Shown here piece after piece: positions 30,969 through 43,707 of a stretch of 64,000 nucleotides of DNA. The stretch lies in contig NZ_KB899377.1 of the NCBI RefSeq assembly GCF_000378185.1, positions 1-64,000 of the forward strand. The letters are read 5' to 3'. The notes under the pieces are model-generated. The model was not told the DNA's origin. It did not search any database and saw only the letters and a program-made list of their open reading frames with translations. A program made the translations under genes and the position numbers. This DNA is from Salinimonas chungwhensis DSM 16280 (GTDB taxonomy: Bacteria; Pseudomonadota; Gammaproteobacteria; Enterobacterales; Alteromonadaceae). The stretch's first letter is position 1. Each line of letters opens with the position of its first letter.

Positions 30969-31790
30969 TCAATACCGAACATTTTGTAGCACGGGCAGCA
31001 ACACGCTCTCTCCTTCACTATCGTTTAAAGCAAAATTGGCCCACGCTACGCTTGTCTCACTGCAAATACATTCTCGTATACTTTTTTTCTGGGTAAAAAA
31101 AAAAATAAGCAGAACTACGACAAGCAGCACACTTATGCTTTTTAATAAAATAGAAACCGAGTTACTTTCTATAGTTGTATAAACATACAAAATAAGCACA
31201 TTTAACAAACCGTGCGCAAACAAAGGTGTAAAAAATAGCAGCTTATCTCAGTGCGACATTAAGAAGCAGATACCGCTGTAGGTTAAATAAAAATGTATAA
31301 AAACATGTACCATCTCTGAGAAAAAATAGAGCCAACTCGCCTATGGGCAAGCTACGCTCCATCTTGTCGAAATCATTCAAATAGGTTGGCAAATTACCTG
31401 ACTCCAGTGAAATTAGCCCTTCTGTTAAAGCAGCTATAATTGAGACTATAGGTATTGCAGATTCATAAGACGCAACGAGTGAGTAAAAAGCGAGTGTAAA
31501 ATTTAACTCTCTGTTTATTGAGTGTCTCAAATACAATATAACACGCTATTATTTTCGAAGTTTCTTCGATAACTGAACGAAAAAATAAAGACAAATAGCC
31601 GTGAGAATTTCTTATCGTATCCATATCGAACACGGGGACTGTACCGGCGATCAACATCGTCGCGCAAAAGCCAAAAAAAGCAAACAACACACGCCACTAA
31701 TCTGCTACTACACAATGTCGCAAGGCAATAAAGTGGGTACAAAAAAAAGACGACCCAAATCGTGACTGCAATTAGATCATAAACATTCAT
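30969..31790 (-). pseudogene. frameshifted multi-pass membrane protein (PrsW/CPBP-like protease remnant)
   Basis: Four successive open frames on the minus strand (31790-31527, 31690-31463, 31536-31243, 31223-30969) join into one membrane protein if three single-base shifts are allowed. One shift is near the T7 run at about 31675, one near 31500-31530, and one near 31235. Joined, they give an N-terminal helix (MNVYDLIAVTIWVVFFLYPLY), a VIEETSKIIA segment and a LFAHGLLNVLILY helix. A di-Glu motif plus a later His-x-x-x-Asn helix is the pattern of PrsW and CPBP intramembrane metalloproteases. The family call is inference from these motifs. Confidence 0.55.
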
Positions 31791-31934
31791 ATTGTATAGG
31801 GACTCAAGCCAGCCCCTGATACATTACCGACGATTGTAAGCAGACATGCGACCGAAACCATATTGTGCTGTGTTTGAGTTATAGCTGACTAAGTGTATAA
31901 ACATTTCGAGTGAAAGCTCGACGCCATATGTACA

Positions 31935-32015
31935 CTACAACAACTTATGGACCAATCGCCAAAACTTCCATCTGAAATCAGGTCCACTCTCGCCACCTAA
32001 ATCTATAGTTTCCAT
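31935..32015 (-). CDS. 26-residue micro-ORF with double-glycine motif
   Basis: Starts at 32015 (or ATG at 32018-32020 out of frame) with AAGGAG 9 nt upstream, and encodes METIDLGGESG followed by an aromatic, basic tail ending RLVHKLL. The GG and the cationic C-terminus look like a leader-plus-core peptide. The frameshifted membrane protease-like gene begins 145 bp downstream in the same direction. No homologue is recognised, and a short frame like this may arise by chance; the ribosome site is the main support. Otherwise the stretch 31791-32254 holds nothing I can identify. Confidence 0.3.
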   Translation of the reverse strand: METIDLGGESGPDFRWKFWRLVHKLL

Positions 32016-32254
32016 TTCATTATACTCCTTGTTGCGTGCCACTCTTCCCAAATTTCTTGCTGGCAGGCTTAAATTATTGGCTTATTTAGGGAGTAAAAAC
32101 TGTACCGTGAAACTGTTTTACAGGCGTGGCTGTTATTCGACGTATTGAATAAAAGGGAGATGTCCTGATTATTTCAAACTAGGAAAGGTCTACTAATGGG
32201 TGGTCGAGCGTGGCGGCTATGATTAGCAACCTTAAATAATGATTAATTTAACGC

Positions 32255-32284
32255 AAAAAAAAACCACACCTTTCGATGTGGTTT
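32255..32284 (-). terminator. gyrB terminator
   Basis: AAACCACA (32261-32268) pairs with TGTGGTTT (32277-32284). On the minus strand it is followed by nine T residues (32255-32263 as A on the plus strand). It lies about 30 nt beyond the gyrB stop and ends the dnaA-dnaN-recF-gyrB transcript. Confidence 0.85.
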
Positions 32285-32312
32285 TGAATTTTTTAGGAAA
32301 GCTACTTAGCAA

Positions 32313-34742
<2,430 letters not shown>

Positions 34743-35831
34743 TTACTCCTCTGTCACGTGCCCATGTTCCACGTGAAACATCTTCTTTTCATTGTATTTA
34801 TCTACAAATTCAAGTTGCTGCTTTTCTATTGCAGTAACAAATACCTGCGTATCCATAGCTAGCAACCCATCAATAAATCGCTCTCGCTTGTCAAGATCCA
34901 ATTCAGCACCTACGTCATCCAACAAAAAAATGCTTTTACGCGACGTCTGTTTTGAAAAAAGTGCTGTCTGGGATAATTGCAATGCGGCTACAGCCATTCT
35001 CAACTGGCCGCGGGATAGTATTTCCTGAGCGTTTATTCCATTTACTCTAAATCTTAAATCTGCCTTATGCGGACCTGCAGAGGTATGACCGATTTTTGTG
35101 TCATACTCTAACTTTTTCTCTAACGCATCAGATAATGAGGCGTCTTTTTCCCACCCCTTATAATACGAGATTTCTACCGAAAACTCAGGTAAAAATTCAC
35201 TACAAATGTCATTAAATAGCGGTTTTAACCCGTCTACATAGCTTTCTCGCATTAAATTTAGCTTTTCCCCGGTTGCTACCAGCTGTTCCTGCCAATATCC
35301 GTGCTGGGAGGCTGTAAGATTCGAATTTTGCTTGAGCAATGCGTTACGTTGACGGAGTAATTTCGTATAGGTTTGAAATAATGAATTGAATGATTGTTCC
35401 ACGTGAAACAAACCCCAGTCACAAAATCGACGACGCTCTGATGGTGAACCAAGAATTAAGTCGGTGCTCTGTGGTGTAAAAAGCTGCACGGGAATCAAGC
35501 TGACTATATCGGCTAATCGGTGTGAATGTTCTCCATTCACCGAGCAGGTAAAATTATCATCGGTGGTCCGCTGCAAGCCAAGTTTAAACTCTCTACCTTG
35601 TTCATCCACACCACCGGCAAATATACTAAAGCTGGAGGTTGCATGTTGAATAACAGACTGATGCTTTCTGGTCCTGAATGACCGACCAAACCCCAAGTAA
35701 TAAATGGCTTCCAGTAAGGATGATTTACCACTGCCATTTCTGCCCGTGATCATCGTGAGCTGACGGGAGGGACTTACCTGGGCTTTATCGATATTCCGAA
35801 ACTGTGTGAGCTGAAGATTGCTCAGTTTCAT
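34743..35831 (-). CDS. recF: DNA replication and repair protein RecF
   Basis: This SMC-like ATPase has 362 residues and, with RecOR, loads RecA at gaps. Walker A is MITGRNGSGKSSLLEAIYYLGFGRSF, signature LSRGQLRMAVAAL and Walker B SIFLLDDVGAELD. It sits between dnaN and gyrB as usual. Two parS sites lie inside it, each encoding a FHVE tetrapeptide (LFHVEQ near residue 142, and MFHVEH near the C-terminus). Confidence 0.97.
   Translation of the reverse strand: MKLSNLQLTQFRNIDKAQVSPSRQLTMITGRNGSGKSSLLEAIYYLGFGRSFRTRKHQSVIQHATSSFSIFAGGVDEQGREFKLGLQRTTDDNFTCSVNGEHSHRLADIVSLIPVQLFTPQSTDLILGSPSERRRFCDWGLFHVEQSFNSLFQTYTKLLRQRNALLKQNSNLTASQHGYWQEQLVATGEKLNLMRESYVDGLKPLFNDICSEFLPEFSVEISYYKGWEKDASLSDALEKKLEYDTKIGHTSAGPHKADLRFRVNGINAQEILSRGQLRMAVAALQLSQTALFSKQTSRKSIFLLDDVGAELDLDKRERFIDGLLAMDTQVFVTAIEKQQLEFVDKYNEKKMFHVEHGHVTEE
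34765..34780. promoter_or_regulatory. parS centromere-like site 2
   Basis: TGTTCCACGTGAAACA, identical to site 1, in the last codons of recF just before gyrB. ParB sites clustered near oriC are known for chromosomal ParABS systems. Confidence 0.9.
35395..35410. promoter_or_regulatory. parS centromere-like site 3
   Basis: TGTTCCACGTGAAACA, identical to sites 1 and 2, in the middle of recF (the FHVE codons). It lies 630 bp from site 2. Confidence 0.9.
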
Positions 35832-35905
35832 AAATCGATACTCAAAGAATAAGAATAAATAATGAAGGCGGCTGGCCGGCGAACCGGCCTCGTTAATACA
35901 AACAA

Positions 35906-37009
35906 TTATAAGCGCATTGGCATAATGACATACAATGCAGCGTCGTCCTCTGAATCTTCAATCAAAGCACTTGAATTTGAATCTGAAAGTGTCAGCTTGA
36001 CCTTATCGCGAGGTAATGCATTAAGAACGTCAATTAGATACGCAACGTTAAACCCAATCTCTAAATCTTCACCCTGGTAGTCAACATCAACAATTTCTTC
36101 CGCTTCTTCCTGCTCAGGATTATTGGCGGTAATTTTCAGTTCCCCGTTAGACAGGTTTAAACGCACACCGCGAAACTTTTCGTTGGATAAGATCGCCGCG
36201 CGAGAGAAGGCATCCTTGAGAGTAGCCTTATCTGCAATTATTGTTTTATCCCCATCACGAGGTAATACACGCCGATAATCCGGGAACCGTCCATCTACCA
36301 ATTTACTGGTAAAAATAAATGCTCCGGTTTGCAGGCGGATATGGTTCGACCCAATTTGCACTTTGATGAGACTATCGTCATCGCCAATCAGGCGAGATAT
36401 TTCCATTACACCTTTGCGCGGAATAATTACCTGGCGGGCAGATAAGGGAGTATCAGTATATTGTTGGCGGCAAAGGGCCAAGCGGTGCCCATCTGTAGCG
36501 ACTGTTCGTACCACATTCTCTTCAGTTTCTAAAGACATACCGTTCAGGTAGTACCGCACATCCTGCTGCGCCATAGAAAAGTTTGTACTATCAATCAGAC
36601 GCTTTATATCATGACACGTAAGATCCAGCTCAACCTCAGACTCCCAGTCTTCCAGATTAGGATAATCGTTGGCTGAGAGTGTGGATAAGGTGTAGCGCCC
36701 TCTTCCGGCGCGGATCAAGGCTTTATTTTCTTCAACCAGGAAATGTATCTGAGTGCCTTCAGTCAGCCCCCGGATAATGTCGAACAGTTTTTTAGCTGGA
36801 ACCGTAATTTCACCATCGGTATGATCGCCTTCAAGGCTAGCACTGGATACCAGCTCAACTTCCAAATCTGTGCCGGTAAGCCAGACAGCATCATCTTTTA
36901 CCTTGATTAGCACATTGGAGAGTATCGGAAGTGTATGCCGGCGTTCAACGGCGCCTGAAACCATTTGTAATGGTTGTAAAAAATTTTCTCGGCTGATAGT
37001 AAATTTCAT
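35906..37009 (-). CDS. dnaN: DNA polymerase III beta sliding clamp
   Basis: This processivity clamp has 367 residues: MKFTISRENFLQPLQMVSGAVERR is the canonical N-terminus and YVIMPMRL the canonical C-terminus. The three repeated clamp domains are recognisable. Between dnaA and recF in the standard order. Confidence 0.99.
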   Translation of the reverse strand: MKFTISRENFLQPLQMVSGAVERRHTLPILSNVLIKVKDDAVWLTGTDLEVELVSSASLEGDHTDGEITVPAKKLFDIIRGLTEGTQIHFLVEENKALIRAGRGRYTLSTLSANDYPNLEDWESEVELDLTCHDIKRLIDSTNFSMAQQDVRYYLNGMSLETEENVVRTVATDGHRLALCRQQYTDTPLSARQVIIPRKGVMEISRLIGDDDSLIKVQIGSNHIRLQTGAFIFTSKLVDGRFPDYRRVLPRDGDKTIIADKATLKDAFSRAAILSNEKFRGVRLNLSNGELKITANNPEQEEAEEIVDVDYQGEDLEIGFNVAYLIDVLNALPRDKVKLTLSDSNSSALIEDSEDDAALYVIMPMRL

Positions 37010-37043
37010 CGATTTTTCTTCTCGCGTCGTGATGGCTGTCAGG

Positions 37044-38600
37044 TTAAGAAGACAATGTCCGTATTAGATTTTTATAGTCTTCCTTTATATCATGACTTTC
37101 TTCTCTAAGCTGCTCTATTTTACGACACGCATGCAGCACTGTGGTGTGGTCGCGCCCACCAAATGCATTACCCAACTCAGGCAAGCTGTGGTTGGTCAGT
37201 TCCTTGGCCAGCGCCATAGCAACCTGCCTCGGTCTGGCCACGCTTCTGCTTCTGCGTTTAGATAAAATATCAGACACTTTGATTTTGTAATAGTCTGCCA
37301 CGGTTTTTTGAATATTATCTACCGTGACCAGTTTTTCCTGCAACGCCAGTAAATCACGTAATGCTTCGCGAACAAAATCAATGGTAATAGGCCGTCCGGT
37401 AAAATTAGCATTGGCGATAACCCGGTTTAAAGCGCCTTCCAATTCGCGTACGTTTGAGCGCAAACGTTTTGCAATAAAAAAAGCAACTTCGTTGGGAAGA
37501 TTCATACGATTTTCCGCCGCCTTGCGCATCAAAATAGCAACACGGGTTTCCAGTTCAGGCGGTTCGATAGCAATAGTCAGCCCCCAGCCAAACCGTGACT
37601 TAAGCCGATCCTCAACACCATCAATTTCCTTAGGGTAACGATCTGACGTTAAAATTATTTGCTGGTTACCTTCCAGTAAGGCGTTGAACGTATGGAAAAA
37701 CTCTTCCTGGGAACGCTCTTTATTAGCAAAAAATTGAATATCATCGATAAGCAGTGCATCTACAGAGCGATAAAACTTTTTAAAATCTTCAATTGCATTG
37801 TTTTGCAGCGCTTTAACCATATCCTGAACAAAGCGCTCAGAGTGCATATACACAATTTTTGCATTTTCACGGTTTGCCACTATGCCGTTACCCACCGCGT
37901 GCAACAAGTGGGTTTTACCCAAACCCGTGCCGCCGTAAATAAACAAAGGGTTGTAGGATCCACCGGGATTGTTGGCCACCTGCGTCGCAGCGGCCCGGGC
38001 CAACTGATTGGATTTACCCTCGACAAAATTGTCAAACTGGTAGTTAGGATTAATATTACTTTTATGCTTCATCCCCTCAGGGATAGGGATAACATTAGGT
38101 GCACGATTTGGCGCAGGCCGGGATTCCCGATGTGGCTGCGAACTCTGAGCCTGTTCTGTGTAGTGCTGCCCGGTGTCTGGCCTATGTTCATCAGTCTGCT
38201 GATTGTAACCGGAACTATTAGCAGGCCTGCTATGAGCAGTTTCGTTAGGTTGACCGTTGTACTGATAATGAGGGTTGTCTTGTCTCGAGGGCGCTGGCGC
38301 TCTGTGCTGATGCTGTTGCTGCACTGGAGCGGGATGTTCAGACGGTGCCGCCGAACGTGTATCTCTGGAAACGACCTCAAGACGCAACTGTGGTGCCTCT
38401 GGCCCACAAAACTCACTGAACAGCGCCGTTATCTTGTCGCGGTATTTATCGCGAACCCAATCCAGCACAAAGCGATTAGGTGCATAAAGCGTGACGGCCT
38501 CTACCTCTTCATGAGCACTAAGGGGTCTTATCCACATGCTAAATTGCTGAGTCGGCAATTCCTGACGCAAACGGTCAAGACAATGGTTCCATAGGGACAT
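37044..38600 (-). CDS. dnaA: chromosomal replication initiator DnaA
   Basis: Has 518 residues. Domain I is [27 protein letters not shown]. Domain II is an unusually long linker, about residues 85-185, rich in His/Gln/Pro/Asn/Ser. The AAA+ domain III has Walker [14 protein letters not shown] and Walker [10 protein letters not shown]. Domain IV has the DnaA-box signature [21 protein letters not shown]. coli DnaA is 467 residues; the extra length is all linker. It heads the operon reading left, with the oriC candidate immediately upstream. Confidence 0.99.
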   Translation of the reverse strand: MSLWNHCLDRLRQELPTQQFSMWIRPLSAHEEVEAVTLYAPNRFVLDWVRDKYRDKITALFSEFCGPEAPQLRLEVVSRDTRSAAPSEHPAPVQQQHQHRAPAPSRQDNPHYQYNGQPNETAHSRPANSSGYNQQTDEHRPDTGQHYTEQAQSSQPHRESRPAPNRAPNVIPIPEGMKHKSNINPNYQFDNFVEGKSNQLARAAATQVANNPGGSYNPLFIYGGTGLGKTHLLHAVGNGIVANRENAKIVYMHSERFVQDMVKALQNNAIEDFKKFYRSVDALLIDDIQFFANKERSQEEFFHTFNALLEGNQQIILTSDRYPKEIDGVEDRLKSRFGWGLTIAIEPPELETRVAILMRKAAENRMNLPNEVAFFIAKRLRSNVRELEGALNRVIANANFTGRPITIDFVREALRDLLALQEKLVTVDNIQKTVADYYKIKVSDILSKRRSRSVARPRQVAMALAKELTNHSLPELGNAFGGRDHTTVLHACRKIEQLREESHDIKEDYKNLIRTLSS

Positions 38601-38726
38601 GTATACAATAGCTCCGATAGTCGCTACGACACCAACAATAATGTGTATGTCATAAATCCCGTCTAAAGAAAAAACAGACAGAGCGCAGACATTGGCATTA
38701 GATGATGAGCAGGAAATTTGTTATTT

Positions 38727-39072
38727 GATCTTATCGCTGTGGATTATCTGATCTTACTAACATAAAGTAAACGATCATCTTCGCAGATCACGCGGATCAA
38801 AATTTTATGCTTATGAATTATATGAACTATTTTATTTATCTATTCTTGGCCGGATCTCAATAACCCAGACCCCTGTACAAGCGATCAGGGCTGATCGATG
38901 GCCGCTGGAACATGCGTTAAACACGGCCTTTACACAATCATCTGTGGATAAAATGCAACAATAATTTATTTTATTCACAGCAATCAAGGCTGTAGCTACA
39001 CGCTCAGGGCAAGTTAGTCGGCAGTTGTTCAAATTTTGTTTGAAATATACCTTCAATACACCATTATCCATT
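38727..39072. other. oriC candidate in the dnaA-rpmH intergenic region
   Basis: The 622-bp gap between the divergent dnaA and rpmH holds eight GATC sites within 38727-38896 (at about 38727, 38750, 38773, 38786, 38795, 38853, 38883, 38893). DnaA-box matches are TGTGGATTA (38738), TGTGGATAA (38943), TTATTCACA (38971) and TTATCCATT (39064). An AT-rich stretch lies at about 38800-38847. That is the composition of a replication origin, and dnaA-rpmH is the origin location in pseudomonads. The dnaA and rpmH promoters must also lie here. A reading frame at 38832-39071 is a chance shadow. Confidence 0.65.
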
Positions 39073-39222
39073 GACAGGAGGCCACGGGATCTCTAGAATT
39101 CGGCATCCTTTTGTATAGGCAGTGTTCGTTACCTAACAGCATTTTAAAAGTCAACGTGACTTTTCGCTAATGCGTTATTTCGTTACCGCCTGTGTTTTAA
39201 CTATATAAGTGAGACTTTGGTC

Positions 39223-39357
39223 ATGAAAAGAACATTTCAACCGAGCAACTTAAAGCGCAAGCGTTCACACGGTTTTCGTGCTCGTATGGCGACTAAAAAT
39301 GGTCGCAAAATACTAGCAGCTCGCCGTGCTAAAGGTCGCGCTCGCCTTTCTGCTTAA
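39223..39357 (+). CDS. rpmH: 50S ribosomal protein L34
   Basis: Has 44 residues, [20 protein letters not shown] and on to [11 protein letters not shown], the invariant L34 sequence. Gene order rpmH-rnpA-yidD-yidC-mnmE follows. Confidence 0.99.
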   Translation: MKRTFQPSNLKRKRSHGFRARMATKNGRKILAARRAKGRARLSA

Positions 39358-39375
39358 ATAAAGAAATACTTCAAA

Positions 39376-39732
39376 GTGGGTGAAAATCAATTTTTCAGGG
39401 AGTTACGTCTGTTAACTCCTTCCCACTTTACTTATGTGTTTAACGACGCCACACCAGCTGTTTCCCCTGCCTTTACACTTCTAGCACGTCACAATGAGTT
39501 AGGCCATCCGCGCCTGGGTATTACCTTAGCCAAAAAACGCATTCGTAAAGCCCATGACCGCAACCGGTTAAAACGACTTATTCGCGAGAGCTTTCGTCAT
39601 CGTACCGGCAAACTTCCAGATATTGATATTATTGTGGTGGGAAAATCAGGTGCTGATAAGTTAACCAACGAAGAAGTGTTCGCCTTGTTAGACAAGCAAT
39701 GGAAAAAATTAGTCAAGCGTTGCGCAAAATAA
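39376..39732 (+). CDS. rnpA: ribonuclease P protein component
   Basis: This protein subunit of RNase P has 118 residues, with the RNR motif [16 protein letters not shown] and [14 protein letters not shown]. It starts with GTG (GENQFFREL) 18 nt after rpmH. It overlaps yidD by 34 nt, the usual arrangement. Confidence 0.97.
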   Translation: MGENQFFRELRLLTPSHFTYVFNDATPAVSPAFTLLARHNELGHPRLGITLAKKRIRKAHDRNRLKRLIRESFRHRTGKLPDIDIIVVGKSGADKLTNEEVFALLDKQWKKLVKRCAK

Positions 39733-39968
39733 GTATTGCCATTCCCCTGCTACTGATAACGTTCTATCAGTGGTGCATCTCACCGATGCTGGGACAACGC
39801 TGTAGATTTCATCCAACTTGCTCGTTTTATGCCATAGAAGCATTAAAAACACATGGTTTATTAATTGGTGGTTGGTTATCGTTTAAACGCATTATAAAAT
39901 GCCACCCTTTCCATCCGGGTGGATACGATCCGGTACCCAGTAAACACGATACTAAACACTCAAAATAA
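39699..39968 (+). CDS. yidD: membrane protein insertion efficiency factor YidD
   Basis: Has 89 residues, with the family signature [26 protein letters not shown] and [10 protein letters not shown] (three conserved Cys/His positions). It aids YidC-dependent insertion. The start ATG at 39699 is inside rnpA, as in most gammaproteobacteria. Confidence 0.96.
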   Translation: MEKISQALRKISIAIPLLLITFYQWCISPMLGQRCRFHPTCSFYAIEALKTHGLLIGGWLSFKRIIKCHPFHPGGYDPVPSKHDTKHSK

Positions 39969-39978
39969 AGAGACCTAT

Positions 39979-41634
39979 ATGGAATCGCAACGTAGTTTTC
40001 TGTTAATTGGCCTGGCTTTGGTCAGCTTTCTGCTGTGGCAACAGTGGCAGGAAGATTATGGTCCTAAGCCAGTGGCGCCAGTTCAGTCTGAACAGTCCGC
40101 GCAGGACACTGATGTGCCGTCCGCACAAACTGACCAACTTGATGATATGCCGTCAAGCGATGCAGATGTTCCAGGCGCAATCGCTCAACCCGACATTAAT
40201 AATGACCGCGCCCTACGCGTACGCACCGATGCTTTAGATGTCATCATTGATTTGCGTGGTGGAGACATTATCTCTGCCGATTTGCCTGACTTTCCGGTGA
40301 AGCAGGGGTCAGACGAACCCTACAGTTTACTACGCCCGGAGAACGGCGTGCATATTGCGCAAAGTGGGTTAGTTGGTCGAAATGGTCCGGATAGTGGTCG
40401 TGAAGGACGCCCTCGCTATACTGCGCCCCAAACCGATTATGTTATGGAGTCTCAGACACTGGAAGTACCGCTTACCTGGCAAAGTGCCGATGGCGTTACG
40501 ATCACTAAAACATTTGTGTTTACACAAAATTCTCATACCGTAGATGTTAATTACACCATCAGTAACCAGTCAGACAGTGACATTCGCCTGCAACAGTTTG
40601 CTCAGCTTAAACAAACTACCGTGATACCCGATGGGGGGAATATGTTTATGCCCACTTACCGTGGTGCGGCTTACGGTACTGAGGAAGATCGTTACGAAAA
40701 ATACGATTTTGGTGATATTGAAGACGATAAACTGAATATCACTACGCCAGCTGGCTGGGTCGGTATGCTTGAACACTATTTTGTCTCTGCCTGGATACCG
40801 CCTCAGGACCAGACCAATGCATTGTATTCAAAACTGTCAGCCAATCAGTATGCCATTATCGGGTTTAAAGGCCAGCCGGTCTCCGTTGCCGCCGGTGAAA
40901 GCGCAACAATTTCCGCTGAACTTTACATGGGCCCGAAAGATCAGGAAACTCTGGCAGAATTGGCTCGTGGTCTGGATTTAACGGTAGATTACGGCATTTT
41001 GTGGTGGATTTCTCAACCACTGTTTGGTCTGCTGAAATTCCTGCATAGCCTGGTGGGTAACTGGGGTGTGGCCATTATCCTTATTACTGTGATTGTTAAA
41101 GGGATTATGTATCCGTTAACGAAGAAACAGTATGAGTCAATGGCCCGTCTGCGTAACCTCGCGCCCAAAATGCAACAACTCAAAGATCGATTCGGCGACG
41201 ACAGACAGAAAATGTCGCAAGCAATGATGGAGTTGTACAAAAAGGAAAAAGTAAATCCAATGGGCGGGTGCTTACCGCTAATTCTGCAGATGCCTATCTT
41301 CCTTGCGCTATACTGGGTATTACTGGAAAGTGTCGAGTTACGTCATGCTGATTTCTTCCTGTGGATCACAGATTTGTCAGTGAAAGACCCATATTTTGTG
41401 TTGCCCATATTGACCGGTGCCAGCATGTGGTTACTGCAAAAACTGCAGCCCACTACGGTAACCGATCCTATGCAGCAAAAAATTATGCAGTATATGCCTG
41501 TAGCGATGAGTGTTTTCTTCCTCTGGTTCCCGGCAGGGCTGGTCCTGTACTGGTTAGTCAGTAATGTGATTACGCTCATCCAGGCGAAGCTTATTTATGC
41601 TTCAATGGAAAAAAGAGGTATAAAAACAAAGTAG
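39979..41634 (+). CDS. yidC: membrane protein insertase YidC
   Basis: Has 551 residues: an N-terminal transmembrane anchor (MESQRSFLLIGLALVSFLLW), a periplasmic beta-sandwich domain of about 300 residues, then five C-terminal transmembrane helices with KQYESMARLRNLAPKMQQLK and MGGCLPLILQMPIFLALYWVL. An in-frame extension to 39919 has no family match; ATG 39979 gives the standard N-terminus with AAAGAGA before it. A weak hairpin (CAGCCCGC...GCGGGCTG, about 41642-41661) follows. Confidence 0.98.
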   Translation: MESQRSFLLIGLALVSFLLWQQWQEDYGPKPVAPVQSEQSAQDTDVPSAQTDQLDDMPSSDADVPGAIAQPDINNDRALRVRTDALDVIIDLRGGDIISADLPDFPVKQGSDEPYSLLRPENGVHIAQSGLVGRNGPDSGREGRPRYTAPQTDYVMESQTLEVPLTWQSADGVTITKTFVFTQNSHTVDVNYTISNQSDSDIRLQQFAQLKQTTVIPDGGNMFMPTYRGAAYGTEEDRYEKYDFGDIEDDKLNITTPAGWVGMLEHYFVSAWIPPQDQTNALYSKLSANQYAIIGFKGQPVSVAAGESATISAELYMGPKDQETLAELARGLDLTVDYGILWWISQPLFGLLKFLHSLVGNWGVAIILITVIVKGIMYPLTKKQYESMARLRNLAPKMQQLKDRFGDDRQKMSQAMMELYKKEKVNPMGGCLPLILQMPIFLALYWVLLESVELRHADFFLWITDLSVKDPYFVLPILTGASMWLLQKLQPTTVTDPMQQKIMQYMPVAMSVFFLWFPAGLVLYWLVSNVITLIQAKLIYASMEKRGIKTK

Positions 41635-41685
41635 TTTAATTCAGCCCGCCTTAGCGGGCTGATTTGTCATTGAGGAGATTGTACA

Positions 41686-42168
41686 GTGCCATCATTTGAT
41701 ATTGTGTCAGAAATCAATATGGAAGAGGTACGTAATGCTACTGAAAATGCAAATCGGGAACTGTCCACCCGCTTTGACTTTCGTGGTGTGGATGCCAGTT
41801 TTGAATATAAAGACAAAACCGTTGTCATGACGGCGCAGGCAGAGTTTCAGCTACAACAAATGGAATCCATGTTCCGCAGTGCCTGTGCTAAACGTAACCT
41901 GGATACGTCAGCTATGGATGTAAAATCTATGGACCAGCATGGCAGAACCTGCCGTCAAACCATTGCTTTTAAACAGGGTATTGAACAACCTGTGGCTAAG
42001 AAAATTACCAAACTGATTAAAGAGTCAAAAGTCAAAGTCCAGGCTGCTATTCAAGGTGACCAGTTACGGGTCACAGGCAAGAAGCGTGATGATTTGCAGC
42101 AGGCAATGGCGTTAGTTAAAGCCGAAGATTTTGGTCAGCCCTTTCAGTTCACTAACTTTCGCGATTAA
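41686..42168 (+). CDS. yajQ: YajQ family nucleotide-binding (c-di-GMP effector) protein
   Basis: Has 160 residues, beginning [25 protein letters not shown] after a GTG start and containing [14 protein letters not shown], both diagnostic. Family members bind RNA or cyclic-di-GMP and, in Xanthomonas, control virulence genes with a LysR partner. It sits between yidC and mnmE, an unusual insertion into the normally tight yidC-mnmE pair; mnmE starts 2 nt later. Confidence 0.95.
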   Translation: MPSFDIVSEINMEEVRNATENANRELSTRFDFRGVDASFEYKDKTVVMTAQAEFQLQQMESMFRSACAKRNLDTSAMDVKSMDQHGRTCRQTIAFKQGIEQPVAKKITKLIKESKVKVQAAIQGDQLRVTGKKRDDLQQAMALVKAEDFGQPFQFTNFRD

Positions 42169-42170
42169 TT

Positions 42171-43565
42171 ATGCAGACCGCTCATAGTCCTTCAAATATC
42201 GACACTATCGTCGCCCAGGCAACAGCAGCAGGCCGCGGTGGTGTTGGTATTGTGCGAGTTTCTGGCCCGCAGGCCGAAACGGTGGCAAACCGTTTGATTC
42301 CCCAGTCGCTAACACCTCGTTATGCGACTTATACGCCTTTTGAGGACGAAAAAGGGGAAATAATCGACCAGGGTATTGCCATCTTGTTTCGAGGGCCTAA
42401 CTCCTTTACTGGCGAAGATGTTCTTGAACTCCAGGGGCATGGTGGTCAGGTGGTGATGGACATGCTCATTGATGCAATACTCAAAGTAGAGGGTACCCGA
42501 CTGGCGCGGCCGGGGGAATTCAGTGAGCAGGCGTTTTTGAACGACAAACTGGATCTAGCGCAGGCAGAGGCCATAGCTGATCTTATTGATGCGAGTTCTA
42601 AACAGGCAGCCAGAGGCGCTTTACGCTCTTTGCAGGGCCAGTTTTCCGATGCGATTAATACATTGTCTGACCAGATTGTTCACCTGCGGATGTATGTTGA
42701 GGCAGCCATTGATTTCCCTGACGAAGAAATCGATTTTTTGTCGGATGGGAAAGTCTCCGGCGATCTGGAAAAAATTGTTAACTCTCTGGCCAGGGTCAAA
42801 TCTGATGCCCGTCAGGGTACCCTGCTTCGCGAAGGTATGCAGGTGGTTATCGCCGGGCGCCCCAACGCTGGCAAGTCCAGTCTGCTTAATGCACTGGCAG
42901 GACGGGACAGCGCCATAGTCACCGATGTAGCGGGTACCACACGGGATATATTAAAAGAGCATATCCATATCAATGGGATGCCGGTTCATATCATCGATAC
43001 GGCCGGGCTCAGAGACAGTCCCGATAAAGTAGAAAAAATAGGCATTGAACGAGCCTGGAGCGCTATCGAACAAGCCGACCGTGTTTTATTTGTGGTTGAT
43101 AGCACCCAGACTACCGTTATTGACCCCTACGAAATCTGGCCAGAATTTATGGCGCGTTTATCAGGCGGTATCCCCACAACGGTCATTCGCAATAAGGCCG
43201 ACCTATCGGGTGAACGTATCGGTACCAATCAGTTGGATACAGCGCATGGTGAAGTTACTGTGGTCGGTTTATCCGCCGAAACCGGTGAAGGTATCGATAT
43301 ACTGCGTGATCATCTGGCCCAGACCATGGGGCTGGATACTACCAACGAAGGCCAGTTCATTGCCCGCCGGCGCCATCTTGATGCATTAGATAACGCCCAG
43401 TTACACGTAAATAATGGCAAAGAGCAACTGGAACAAAATATGGCAGGTGAGCTGCTTGCCGAAGAACTCAGATTAGCTCATCAGGCGCTCACTGAAATTA
43501 CCGGAGAGTTTACGTCGGATGATTTACTAGGTCGCATATTTTCGTCGTTCTGCATCGGGAAGTGA
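42171..43565 (+). CDS. mnmE: tRNA uridine-5-carboxymethylaminomethyl GTPase MnmE (TrmE)
   Basis: This GTPase, with MnmG, modifies wobble uridines. It has 464 residues. The N-terminal folate-binding domain starts [22 protein letters not shown]. The G domain has [27 protein letters not shown] and NKADL. The C-terminal C-I-G-K is present (SSFCIGK). The 3' end is intact because element integration recreates the last codons. No mnmG follows; instead the mobile element begins. Confidence 0.98.
   Translation: MQTAHSPSNIDTIVAQATAAGRGGVGIVRVSGPQAETVANRLIPQSLTPRYATYTPFEDEKGEIIDQGIAILFRGPNSFTGEDVLELQGHGGQVVMDMLIDAILKVEGTRLARPGEFSEQAFLNDKLDLAQAEAIADLIDASSKQAARGALRSLQGQFSDAINTLSDQIVHLRMYVEAAIDFPDEEIDFLSDGKVSGDLEKIVNSLARVKSDARQGTLLREGMQVVIAGRPNAGKSSLLNALAGRDSAIVTDVAGTTRDILKEHIHINGMPVHIIDTAGLRDSPDKVEKIGIERAWSAIEQADRVLFVVDSTQTTVIDPYEIWPEFMARLSGGIPTTVIRNKADLSGERIGTNQLDTAHGEVTVVGLSAETGEGIDILRDHLAQTMGLDTTNEGQFIARRRHLDALDNAQLHVNNGKEQLEQNMAGELLAEELRLAHQALTEITGEFTSDDLLGRIFSSFCIGK
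43548..43565 (+). other. attL core at the mnmE 3' end
   Basis: TTCTGCATCGGGAAGTGA, the last 18 nt of mnmE, equivalent to the trmE attachment core used by SGI1-type integrases (E. coli TTCTGTATTGGTAAGTAA). The element integrase starts 180 nt downstream, reading away from mnmE, the SGI1 arrangement. The matching attR is not in the window. Confidence 0.8.
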
Positions 43566-43707
43566 ACCTTATTTCTAAGTGGTAAAGCCCGGTGAAATCC
43601 ATCAAAACATATCAAACTAAATTATTGTTTTATAAAGATTATATTTAGTATTACCTCAGAGATACTTTTACCGCGTTTTCTTCTAGTTTGCTCCGTTTCA
43701 CTATAAA

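Noticed and set aside
32104-32120. ACCGTGAAACTG resembled a fourth parS site.
   Set aside because: The other half-site is missing; the match is a chance 8-mer.
38832-39071. A 79-codon reading frame in the dnaA-rpmH gap.
   Set aside because: It overlaps the GATC/DnaA-box cluster, has no ribosome site and no protein-like features.
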